Source: Mya arenaria (taxonomy: Eukaryota; Mollusca; Bivalvia; Myida; Myidae). From it: a stretch of 64,000 nucleotides of DNA. Below, piece after piece: positions 1-9,604 of the stretch (its first letter is position 1; each line of letters begins with the position of its first letter). The position numbers were made by a program, and so were the translations under genes. The stretch lies in the NCBI RefSeq assembly GCF_026914265.1, contig NC_069129.1, positions 21,747,945 to 21,811,944 of the forward strand, written 5' to 3'. The notes below the pieces were generated by a model that did no database searches, was not told the origin of the DNA, and was given only the letters and a program-made list of their open reading frames with translations.

Positions 1-592
1 CCACTGTATGATGCTACATATAAAATAACAAGGATCTGGGCCAAGCGGTTTTAGACAGGATATAGTACAAAAGTGGCGTGGCCAGTTTTAACCTCAGGGG
101 CACGATTTGACCAAACATGAAAGAGGACCACTACATGATCCTACACACACATTATCAAGGGTCTGGGCATAGCAGTTTTAGAAAAGATGATTCTTGAAAA
201 ATTCATTCTAAATGTCTATAGGAAACTTGGGAACCCCAAGACGTGGCCTGTTCTGTTCCCAGGGGCATAATATGAATAAACTTTGTTAAGGACTACTGTA
301 TGGTGCTGCATATAAAATATTAAGGGTCTTGGCCAAATGTCTAAGCCATTGGTCTCATTGTTTTTGTGAGTTAACATGCACTTGCTATGGCAACCAAAGT
401 TTTGCATGGAATTAATTTCTTTGAACAATTTGAAAGGGTATTATCCAAGAAAACACCCCAGTAAGATTTCATCGGTTTAGGAGGCGATTCATTTTGAAAC
501 AATTGTTGACGGACGACGGAAGGACGGCCGACGGACGCCGGACGGCTTGCGATTGGAAAAGCTCACCTTGAACACTACGTAATCAGGTGAGT
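1..592 (-). repeat. 5' part of a dispersed hairpin-ended element, truncated by the window edge
   Basis: Read on the minus strand, this begins at about 592 with a short imperfect hairpin (a CTCACCTGA stretch answered by TTCAAGGTGAGCT). It is followed by a run of GTCCGTCCG-like text near 510-545 and then a body with a phrase meaning 'GGTTGCCATAGCAA' near 380. The same order is seen on the plus strand from 28411, so both are copies of one family. The ORFs in it are not coding. It is cut by the window start, so its other end and length are unknown. Confidence 0.6.
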
Positions 593-876
593 TCAAAAAG
601 AACATAAAATCAGTTTTAATTGCAAATATACCATGTATATGTAAATAGTAGTTTTTCTAATGCCAAAGTGAAAATGGTATCGCTTCGATAAAACCAGAAT
701 GAAATGATCAAGTCATTATTCACCAATACCTTCCATTATTTCACCTATATGCGTAAAGTAAATCACAAACTTGTTGTCGATGTTATAGATATTTAATAAG
801 CATTATAAACTGAACGAAGTTAGCCATGAATGTTTTATTATTATAATTGCCGCTGAATGTCGATTGTTCTGCTGGT

Positions 877-2320
877 TCATTTCTTCCCGGTAGCTCCGAT
901 TATCGTGACGGCCGTGTTCAGGCCATTCAGGATCTTATCCTTATTTTTGCGGTACCAGGATCCTAGCTTCTTAAAGGGCCGCCACTTCCTGCTGCTAACA
1001 TCTGCCAACACGCGCCTGGTCGTGAGGAGAAGAAATATACATGTGAAGGTTTATGTTTCGGTAAGGTCTTCTGAACTGTTACAGAAAAAAGATACTTAAA
1101 GACAGTTACACATAAACCATTTAACTTAGATCAAATGTATTGTGCGTCATTATGCAGTCAGCTCTTAACAGTGTTATTTGAGTTTCATATCGTTAAAACA
1201 TACTAAAGTACAATAAGCTTAATAACAGTTTAATTATAGCTGTACCTGCTGTCCTGTGGACAGTACTGATGAAGGTAGCAGTTCTCCGGCTCTATCACAC
1301 AATCGGCCACACAGTCAGCAAACTCCCCCTCTATATCCAGGGTATCGTCATCATCAGTCTACCAACACACACAATTTATAAGCACAAAAATATACCGTTA
1401 ATACAAATATATTGTTCGTATGGTATCTGCAATACTGAGTTAAACATAAGAAGAGTAATAACATTGTTTTTCAATCGGTTATATAATATTATATGTTAGA
1501 TATTGATATCGATATTGATAAAACAAACTTGTTTTGTAATGTTAAGGACCTTCATTCACGATACCATTTTTATTATGTATGGTTTTATGATTCACAGATA
1601 CACGAAATGTAACTCCTTCGTCATGATTCAGATCTCGTCTCCTAACTAAAGCTGACCAATTGCAACGCTGTAGTTTTGCTAAGAAATTGTCATGTATTAA
1701 TGTAATATTTTTAAAACATTACGGCTATAATTATTAATAATTATTTCCAAAAATCCTTAGCCTACTTATAAAAGGTGATGTGACTTCTAACAGACATCCG
1801 TATTGTAATACTGACCGTGTGTGCCAAGTTTCATGTACTGCATATAAGACTCTTTGAGTGATAAGAAATAAAAAAGGGTTTACATGTTAATCAAGAGTGA
1901 GTGAATACAAGTATCACAATGCAAATATGCCAATTCCTAATTCAATTATATGTCATGTTATTGTCTTTTCATGTGTACAATATGATACGTCCAGAATGTT
2001 AACGGTTTCCCTAACCCATTCTTTCAGAGAAGGAAATCCGATTAAATCTTACATTGAATAACATACAAAATGTGTTTTGATTTATTTGACTAAATAAAAC
2101 ATTTGCAAATGAGTAACAATAGCAAATGAGTTAAAAAAGTTTATCATAGATGAAATTTGGCATGTTTGGTTGTGCCGTACGCGTATACCACTCACAATAT
2201 CCTGCACACACTCCATGCAGTGCTGTACAACTTCAGGGTTTTCCTGGTCAGAATTGCCGCCGTTGTCGGCCTCTCTCCTTGCTCTGTCCTGACCGGCATA
2301 TCCTCCAGTCCACCCACACA
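877..2320 (-). CDS. Small cationic peptide precursor, cecropin/styelin-like C terminus (three exons, 5' end missing)
   Basis: Three minus-strand exons join in frame: 2320-2196, 1358-1246 and 1015-877 (stop TGA 879-877). Donors are GTGAGT at 2195 and GTACAG at 1245. The last acceptor has a good pyrimidine tract. Phases agree: the first exon is entered in phase 1 (as after a signal-peptide exon) and left in phase 0; the second is left in phase 2, completing Arg with the next exon. The first two exons encode an acidic pro-region with cysteines (HCMECVQDI, DCVADCVIEPENC, HQYCPQDS). The last ends in a 36-residue segment starting KWRPFKKLGSWYRKNKDKI, then NGLNTAVTIIGATGKK. It has about +9 net charge, a basic aromatic helix, an Asn-Gly hinge and a hydrophobic tail. 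That layout is known from cecropins and tunicate styelins; function is inferred. No convincing signal exon was found; weak candidates are 2621-2564 and 4811-4770. It could also be a non-antimicrobial secreted peptide. Confidence 0.45.
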
Positions 2321-2574
2321 CTACAAATATGCCGTATAAACATTTAAGATTTGCTAACAGTAGTTTTGTAGTGGGGAAAACTATATGGCTTGTGAAATGT
2401 TTAAGGAAAAGTTAAGCCTACTTAGTGTCTATGATGACAACATTGAATGCATCACTAGAAACATATTGCGAAAGGCAAACAACCAACTTCCGAAACATTT
2501 TCTGGAATGGCAGTGTGAAAATAAATTATAATTCAAAAAGTGCATAAATGCTCGCGTACTTACATAACTCTGAA

Positions 2575-2960
2575 GTGACATTCTTATTCAAAATCAATAC
2601 ATACGCATGCAAATTAAACATAAATTCTGAGTGATAAACCTATTCTATTTACTAAATAATGCATTTATGGAAAACATTAAAAACTGATAACAATATTGTA
2701 ACCGTGTATTTAATAGCTGCAAACGCAAAAGTAGTAAATGATCGGTGAGATCTAAAAGATTTACTGTGTTCTACTATATCGTCTCATAAGGTAGAAATAC
2801 TGCGTTTTTGCAACTTTCAAATTAAACTCGGTATTTTTCATAAGAACAATTGTTTTTAACATTCATTGATTATTTTTGGTATATATAGACAATGGTATTA
2901 ATTGTGGTAAATCTTATTTGGAAGTAAGAGTGCATCTTGAACTAATTAAATATTATTTTG
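2575..2960. repeat. Direct segmental duplication, copy 1 (partner 8770-9160)
   Basis: Many phrases occur in the same order here and at 8770-9160: 'TTACTAAATAATGCATTT', 'ATTGTAACCGTGTAT', 'TCTAAAAGATT', 'TTTCAAATTAAAC', 'CATAAGAAC' and a 'TTTTTGGTA' end. The copies have diverged by substitution and small indels. No coding capacity is seen. Copy 1 lies just upstream of the first recognised exon of the cationic peptide gene. Confidence 0.65.
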
Positions 2961-3470
2961 GATTATATTACGAATCAGGACAGACTGTATATTTGATTCA
3001 AGGATCATCCTGGAGGTTCATACTCATACTTTTCGTGTTACAAACCATTAAGGAACAATTGTTATTATATACCTAAGTTATACGGCCAATCGTAGACTCT
3101 CATTTTCAACACGTGACCATACAATATATCACCGTACACACGCGTACAAAACATATTGTATAGTTTCGGTATTGTACGATTAACTGGTTCCATGTTAAAC
3201 CTATGATAAAGACCGAAACGCATGAAAAAGTTCCGAATGACAGTCGGGATCGACAGACGCTTTAAAGGTATAGTGACATAAATCCTCTTTAATAGCAATG
3301 ATCAATTCTTGTTTGTTTGCAAACAAATCGTCAAAGTGATGTCAAAATCTGATATCAACGCCTTTACAAAATATAAAATAATAAAACTATTTGGAATAAT
3401 AAAGGTATAGAATAAATAGGTTATTTTACATTGTTTATCAATGTTAAACAACATATAATAATTAACAAAA

Positions 3471-3828
3471 TTAAAACTGCACTCTCACAGATTGAACGTT
3501 TTGACAACTTTTTTATTTTTTGTCTTGGAATGAGCAAATTTTGCGTCAATATCTGCAAACCTGATATAAAAGACTGCTGACAAAAGATCAGACCGCAGCT
3601 TTACATATTTCCGTCCCAAAATTGATGTTTTATGCGTTTTCTTAAACCGTTAGTTACGGTTTAGGCCATAGAACATTAAATTTGGAATTGAAATATGAAC
3701 ATCTGCGATCTGATCTTTTGTCAGCAGTCTCTCATCACTTGTTAGCAGATATTAACGCAATTTTTTCCTAATTCCAAGACCAAAAAAAAGTTTGAAAAAC
3801 GATAAATATGTGAGAGTGCAGCTTTAAG
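3471..3828. mobile_element. Palindromic MITE, complete copy
   Basis: The left end reads TTAAAACTGCACTCTCACAG and the right end is its reverse complement in form (TGTGAGAGTGCAGCTTTAA). The two halves are inverted copies along most of their length, meeting at a central palindrome around 3645-3665 (TTAAACCGTTAGTTACGGTTTA). The element has no coding capacity. Further copies lie at about 37500-38955 and 56230-56962. The length of about 358 bp and the foldback form are typical of a non-autonomous DNA transposon; the source transposase is not visible. Confidence 0.8.
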
Positions 3829-4939
3829 AGGAATTCTGCGTTATACAAAACAACAACAAATAATTGGTGCGTGTATATAATTACACAAGCTCAAAGGAAA
3901 TGTGTATTTTAACATCAGCTTTGAAAACAGTATTTACACAATCTATTAAATATGTAATTAAGTGTTTTGTGGTCAAGTTTATTTTTTAGTTTAATTTTTT
4001 AATTCCACAGAACGAATTTACATTTTGCGGTATAGAATTCTGCATATAAGGTACTGAAATGTGGTTCATAAATTGAAATTAATTTATTTTGTGTATTTAA
4101 CTGTTTAATCTTCACATTTCCTCTTCAGGTGGTCGATTTGACCCAAGTTTCCCCAACAAAAAGTAGTCAAAAAACCGTAAAAAAATATCTTATTTAATAA
4201 GTGTGTTGGATTGTTTACCTCTGAAAATAAAAATAAAGATTTATGATTCGGTGAATATCACAGTCACATCATAGCTTGGGAGAAATTACTGCCGCGTCAT
4301 TTTGGGTGTTACAGATTGGATATGTTTGCTCCATTAGGCAAACTATTTTAATGGATACAAGTAAAACAATATCTGTACATCTTTAACAGATATGATTTTA
4401 CTGTCAAGCGAAGTGCGTCAATTTATTATTTATAATATTCCATTGGTTCAATATCGCACCAATTAAATCGTGTAAAATTGTGGTTAGTGAGTTAAGTGGT
4501 TCCTGTTATTTATCTTTGTTTTCCTCAGAGCAAAATAGGTTATTTTTCAATCCATCTAACGTTGGCGTAAACTGCTCCTTTGATGCATTTTAACTGAAAT
4601 ATTAAATACTCCATATTTGTATCAATGTATGGCGCAAATAGGTTTCTCCGAAAATGTATTAGTGCATGAAAACATGCGTTTTTAGTGGTTAATGTATTCA
4701 CGTGAATTGAATATTACAACTGAGTGGTACACTTCCTCGTTTGAAGTAGATGATATAGATGATAAAGCTACCTCCAGCCATTATCCACACACTCTTAACA
4801 ACTAAAACCATTATTGACTCCTGCAATTTGAAAGCAACTTTGCGTGGCGTTTATGTTGAAAATGCTGCTGCTGCTGATTCTTTAATAGGATCATTTGACA
4901 AATCATTATCATATTGCACTGAATAATCTTACTAACGTG
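3829..4939. other. AT-rich stretch, no gene seen
   Basis: No exon, RNA gene or clear repeat was recognised. A weak minus-strand open stretch at 4811-4770 has a hydrophobic start and a poor donor (GTAGCT). It is mentioned only as a possible signal-peptide exon for the peptide gene at 877-2320. Confidence 0.5.
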
Positions 4940-6520
4940 CCAAAGGCATTATCATGTGTCGCCATATTATATTACACAAGTGTCAAAAACAATATTATGT
5001 TGCACCATATTATATAACACATGTGTCAAAAGCATTTTTATGTTGCGCCATATTATATGACACATGTGTCAAAAGCATTTTTATGTTGCGCCATATCATT
5101 TGACACATGTGTCAAAAGCATCTTTATGTTGCGCCATATTATATGACACGTGTCAAAAGCATTTTTATGTAGCGCCATATTATATGACACATGTGTCAAA
5201 AGCATTTTTATGTTGCGCCATATTATATGACACATGTGTCAAAAGCATTATTATATTGCGTCATATTATATTACACATGTGTCAAAAAGCATTATTATTT
5301 TGCGCCATATGATATTACACAAGTGTCAAAAGCAATATTATGTTGCGCCATATTATATGACACATGTGTCAAAAGCATTATTATGCTGCGAAGAAATAAT
5401 AATATGCACGTGCAAAAGCATTATTATGTTGCGAAAAAATAACAATACGCACGTGCCAAAAGCATTATTATGTTACGCCAAATAATATTTCACACGTGAC
5501 CAAAGCGTTATTATGTTGCGCCAAATTATCTTTCACACGTGACCAAAGCATTATTATGTTGCGCAAAATAAACTTTCACAAGTGACCAAAGCATTATTAT
5601 GTTGCACCAAACTATCTCTCACACGCGACCAAAGCATTATTATGTTGCGCCAAATAATATTTCACACGTGACCAAGGCAATATTATGTTGCGCCAAATTA
5701 TCTTTCACACGTGACCAAAGCATTATTATGTTGCGCCAAATAATCTTTCACAAGTGACCAAAGCATTATTATGTTGCGCCAAATTATCTTTAACACGTGA
5801 CCAAAGCATTATTATGTTGCGCCAAATATTATTACACACGTGACCTAAGCATTATAATGTTGCGCCAAATTATCTTTCACACGTGACCAAATCATTATTA
5901 TGTTGCGCCAAATTATCTTTCACACGTGACCAAAGCATTTTTATGTTGCGCCAAATTATCTTTCACACGTGACCAAAGCATTATTATGTTGCGCCAAATT
6001 ATCTTTCACACGTGACCAAAGCATTAATATGTTGCGCCAAATAATCTTTCACAAGTGACAAAAGCATTATTATGTTGCGCCAAATTATCTTTCACACGTG
6101 ACCAAAGCATTATTATGTCGCGCCAAATAATATTTCACACGTGACCAAAGCATTATTATGTTGCGCAAAATAAACTTTCACAAGTGCCAAAGCATTGATT
6201 GTTTGCGCCATATAATCTTCCACACGTAACCAAAGCATTATTATGTTGCGCCAAATAATATTTCACACGTGACCAAAGCATTAATATGTTGCGCCAATTA
6301 ATCGATTATTTCACAAGTGACCAAAACATTGTTTTTTTGCGACAAATAATTTTAATTACATGACTAAAGCATTATTGTATAACGCCAAATAATCTTACAC
6401 ACGTGTCAAAAGTACTTTTTTTATGCACAAAATAACCCAAACCACGTGCCCAAATCATCATCGTGATAAAATATTACACATCAAAATCATTATTGTATTT
6501 CACCAAGTAATCTTACACAC
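4940..6520. repeat. 43-bp minisatellite array, two subfamilies
   Basis: About 36 units of roughly 43 bp carry a core TTGCGCCA, then an ATTATnTnnCACAnGTG block, then CAAAGCATTATTATG. The 5' third (to about 5400) uses ATGTGTCAAAAGCA; the rest uses ACACGTGACCAAAGCA. Most units of the second type contain the palindrome CACGTG. Units decay toward 6300-6520, where spacing becomes irregular. Short ORFs across it are products of the repeat. Confidence 0.9.
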
Positions 6521-6619
6521 GTGACCAGACCATTAACATTGTGGCCTTGGTGTATGCATTGCCCCAGTTGTTGTTACACTCGATCAATGTTGACGATTTT
6601 TCACTTTCATCCCTTCACC

Positions 6620-6815
6620 ACCGTCCGGTTAGCGCAGTGGTTAGCGCACTTGCTTCTCACCAAAGCGACCCATGTTCGAGCCCCGCCTTGGCGCATGTAA
6701 GTTTAGTTAGTGGTCACCAAGCCGGACAAGTGGGTTTTCTCCGGGTTCTCCGGTTTCCCCCACTACACAAGACCACACTCTCGCGCAACATCGTGCCAAC
6801 GAGAGTGATTTAGTA
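6620..6815 (+). mobile_element. tRNA-derived SINE
   Basis: The head has a polymerase III A box (TAGCGCAGTGG at 6630-6640) and a B box (GTTCGAGCCCC at about 6674-6684) at tRNA-like spacing. It is followed by a conserved-looking body with GTGGGTTTTCTCCGGGTTC and CTCCGGTTTCCCCCAC. This head-plus-core design is that of the widespread metazoan SINE superfamilies; the exact family is not assigned. It is not a functional tRNA gene, because the tRNA-like part runs straight into SINE body sequence. Confidence 0.75.
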
Positions 6816-7545
6816 TAAGCTATCATAGCTTTCTTCACAATATATCGAAAATGATGACAGTTCCTGACGACTTTTGTACTTAATGTACTGTTTGTTTTGA
6901 AGTGTTGCTAGATTGTTTGGTAAACGGTTTGAACATCTTCCTTGTTCTTTTCGAAACCAAAGACGTTTGTGTTCCTCAGGTGAATAGGTCATCCAGGTAT
7001 TGTCTTAAGGATAGTATACAGGCGATTGCCTTTTTGAGCCATAATCCGGTTTGGTGACGGTTAAGTGCCAATGTATTATGCAGTTTGCCAGTCGGTTGAA
7101 TATTAACTCGTCAACGCAAATGACAATACACAACTTATCTCCTTGGTTGACATTGAACGCAAACTGTTTCGATACATTGCCTAAGGCAGCAAATTCATCT
7201 GTCAAACTTTAACAATCATGGCATTGTTATAACAGTTTTAATTGTCCAGTCTTTATTGTCTGAACTGATAAGAATGCCATTTAAGGAATCGAGCATTACC
7301 AGCCATATGATTTGAATCATGTCGACAAATTCGGGTGTGTTTTGGAAATCAGTACGATCCGATAAAGTGTAGTTATGAATCTTGTTTTTTGCAAGTTCGC
7401 TGACATCAGGAATGGGTGTTTTGATATTGGTATGAGTGGACTTCTGTTCGTCTGTTATTTCAGAAAGAACTGCACATGATCGGGACAGCTCGGGATCATT
7501 TTTATTTGATTTGGATTTCCTGCCTCGACAAATTAAGACATTGTT
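6810..7545 (-). pseudogene. Decayed coding stretch, unrecognised (transposase-like feel)
   Basis: On the minus strand an open run of about 105 codons goes from about 7540 to a TGA at 7218-7216 (includes TPIPDVSELAKNKIHNYTL and FVDMIQIIWLVMLDSLNG). It is followed in another frame by 7205-6810, interrupted only by one TAA near 7004-7002 (includes FAFNVNQGDKLCIVICVDEL and TYSPEEHKRLWFRKEQGRC). Amino-acid composition and the pattern of acidic and aromatic residues look like real, once-translated protein rather than chance ORFs. At least one frameshift and one in-frame stop show decay. I do not recognise the family. A DNA-transposon transposase is one possibility, since a long hairpin and a SINE flank it. 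Confidence 0.4.
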
Positions 7546-7708
7546 CTACATCTTCTCGGAAGCCTTCGGTTGTTTCTGAATTTCTCCATTATTCAATTAT
7601 TTTTCATATAACGTTCAATGTCATTATATCTTTTAGAGCATTTCGTCACACTTTCTCTAGTTTCTCCTTCAGACGATCGCATTCATGTATTTTGTTCACG
7701 TCCTATTC

Positions 7709-7813
7709 CGATCTTCCCTTTTCCGAAATATTTGTTCCATTCGCTTTAGGACTTGGAAATATTTTATGACGCCTAAACCGAATGAAACAAATAATTCGGA
7801 AAAGGGAAGATCG
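7709..7813. other. Near-perfect hairpin, 42-bp stem and 21-nt loop
   Basis: The left arm 7709-7750 and right arm 7772-7813 are inverted copies with only three mismatches by eye (CGATCTTCCCTTTTCCGAAA answered by TTTCGGAAAAGGGAAGATCG-like text). The loop is 7751-7771. The size of about 105 nt resembles a microRNA precursor, but could equally be a small foldback element or the fused ends of a transposon. Confidence 0.85.
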
Positions 7814-8479
7814 AAATATATATATATGTATATATGTAACACATACTGCAGTCAACAATTTCTCGTGGAAAGAACAAACGAAATTGACGCATTATGGTAT
7901 GCATCTTGTGTTTTTCTTTCTCTCATATGCGTCGAATAAGTTACTTTTCTATTATGCGTTCGTTGCATGTTTCCATGATATTATGTGTTGATTGATTTCT
8001 CCTTCTGTTATACGTTAAAATATTTCATATTAGGAGATTTACTTTCAGCTATGTCCTTACGATGATAAAATGTATAATATATTTTTATGAAATATATATT
8101 TTTAACTATTTAAACCTTCTTTCTATGTCCCTTAATGTTAAACGTATCTGACGAAATGTTTAACTTGCTAATTTATTAAAAACGCGTGACTGCTACATAC
8201 CAAGGTAGCATTTAGTTTTTGGACACATTTTGTTAACCTTAACATTATCTCGTTTCTATATGTACATATACATTGATTTCCAAATCAACAGGATTTGTAA
8301 ATATAAGCAATTCCTCTGCGAGCGAAGTAAGATTGATAATGTGCACCAGTGGCCATACTTAGTTATAGTTCGAACAAATTTATTTTAGCTCGAATTTGAT
8401 GAAACTGACAGCTTACAGATTCTCTTTCTAGTCCGTTTTAACGACAGAAACCAGAATCTCAGAAAGCTCATTTTAAGAA
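7814..8479. other. AT-rich stretch, no gene seen
   Basis: Nothing recognised beyond a short TATATATATG tract near 7817-7835. Confidence 0.5.
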
Positions 8480-8576
8480 ACCATGAGACGGTACCCTTTG
8501 TTAGGATCGAACCATCAACCTGTGTCGGAGGCGGACACCTCTCCCATTTGACCACTCTCATCCACACATTTGACAA
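8480..8576 (-). mobile_element. tRNA-like SINE head, minus strand
   Basis: Read on the minus strand, there is an A-box-like TGGTCAAATGGG and a B box GGTTCGATCC about 45 nt further on, with a possible anticodon stem GTGTC/GACAC between. The candidate loop lacks the universal U33, and no matching acceptor stem closes. A SINE head or tRNA-derived relic is therefore more likely than a working tRNA. The surrounding ORF is a by-product. Confidence 0.5.
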
Positions 8577-8769
8577 GGACGTTTATGTGTAGCTATATGT
8601 TTAAAAGGTCAATCACAATACTACGTCTTAAATATGTTATATAACTTGAAACAATGTACGTTTCTTTGCGATAAATATAATAAAATAGTGTGTTCAATAC
8701 GTAATCACTCCAAATAAGGTTGCAAGGGTACCAAAATGATAAATGTATTTGAAACAGCTATTGCTTAAA

Positions 8770-9160
8770 GGAAATTCGTATTTTTAAAATCAATCCCGAA
8801 CGTATAACAAGCATACATTTTAAGAGATAAACCTTTAACCACTTACTAAATAATGCATTTGTAAAATGTTAATTACTGATAACAAGATTGTAACCGTGTA
8901 TGTAATGGCTGTAAATGTACAAATATTAAATGACTGGTTAAATAAATGGTTGGTTCTAAAAGATTAACAGTGAATAACTATCTTTTTATAAAGTAGAAAC
9001 ATCGTGTTTTGTGAATCTTTCTTTCAAATTAAACACATATCCTTCATAAGAACCATTGTTTTCGATATTTATATATCCTTTTTGGTAAATGAAATTAATC
9101 GTATTAATCGTGGTACTGCTTTTTTGGGGGAAAAAGAGTGAATCTGTATTTTTTTAATAT
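8770..9160. repeat. Direct segmental duplication, copy 2 (partner 2575-2960)
   Basis: Collinear with 2575-2960, same orientation, about 6.2 kb apart. The short open reading possible in copy 1 (2621-2564, minus) is not kept here, so the shared part is probably non-coding. The peptide exons found next to copy 1 have no recognisable counterpart next to copy 2. Confidence 0.65.
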
Positions 9161-9604
9161 GAAATAATAAACATTCACTAACTTGATTTTTTTGCCGATA
9201 TATAAATTTAACAAATATCTATAACAATTGGAAATATAATGGAATCAGGCCCTGGTTTATCAGCTAAATAAGATATGGTACAAAACATGACATGGTAATT
9301 CTACAATACTGACAAATAACATTTCTGCCCGATGCTTAAAAAATTGTTTTCAATCATTTATAATTAGATCAGAAAGATTTGTGAAGTAAAGGAAATAAAG
9401 ATCTTCTTACAAACACTTTCAAAAAAACAACACTAGTGTTTTCATATAATTCAACCAATTTCACTTATTTATTAAAATTAAACAGATATTTATAACAGTT
9501 TATGATGCTCTTTTGAGAACACTTGACTTTGAGATGCATATGCAGTTTTTGTCTCCTAGCTTTAAAGTTCTTGTTGATTACGGTACTTAAGATATCGATC
9601 CCAG
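9161..9604. other. AT-rich stretch, no gene seen
   Basis: No exon or repeat recognised between the duplicated segment and the 66-bp array. Confidence 0.5.

Noticed and set aside
5053..5485. Several short ORFs with CQKHFYVAP-like repeats
   Set aside because: Translations of the 43-bp minisatellite in different frames; no gene context.
4940..6520. A CRISPR array
   Set aside because: Units are contiguous without unique spacers and the genome is eukaryotic.
6625..6690. A functional tRNA gene
   Set aside because: A and B boxes are present, but the acceptor stem does not close and the sequence continues into a SINE body.
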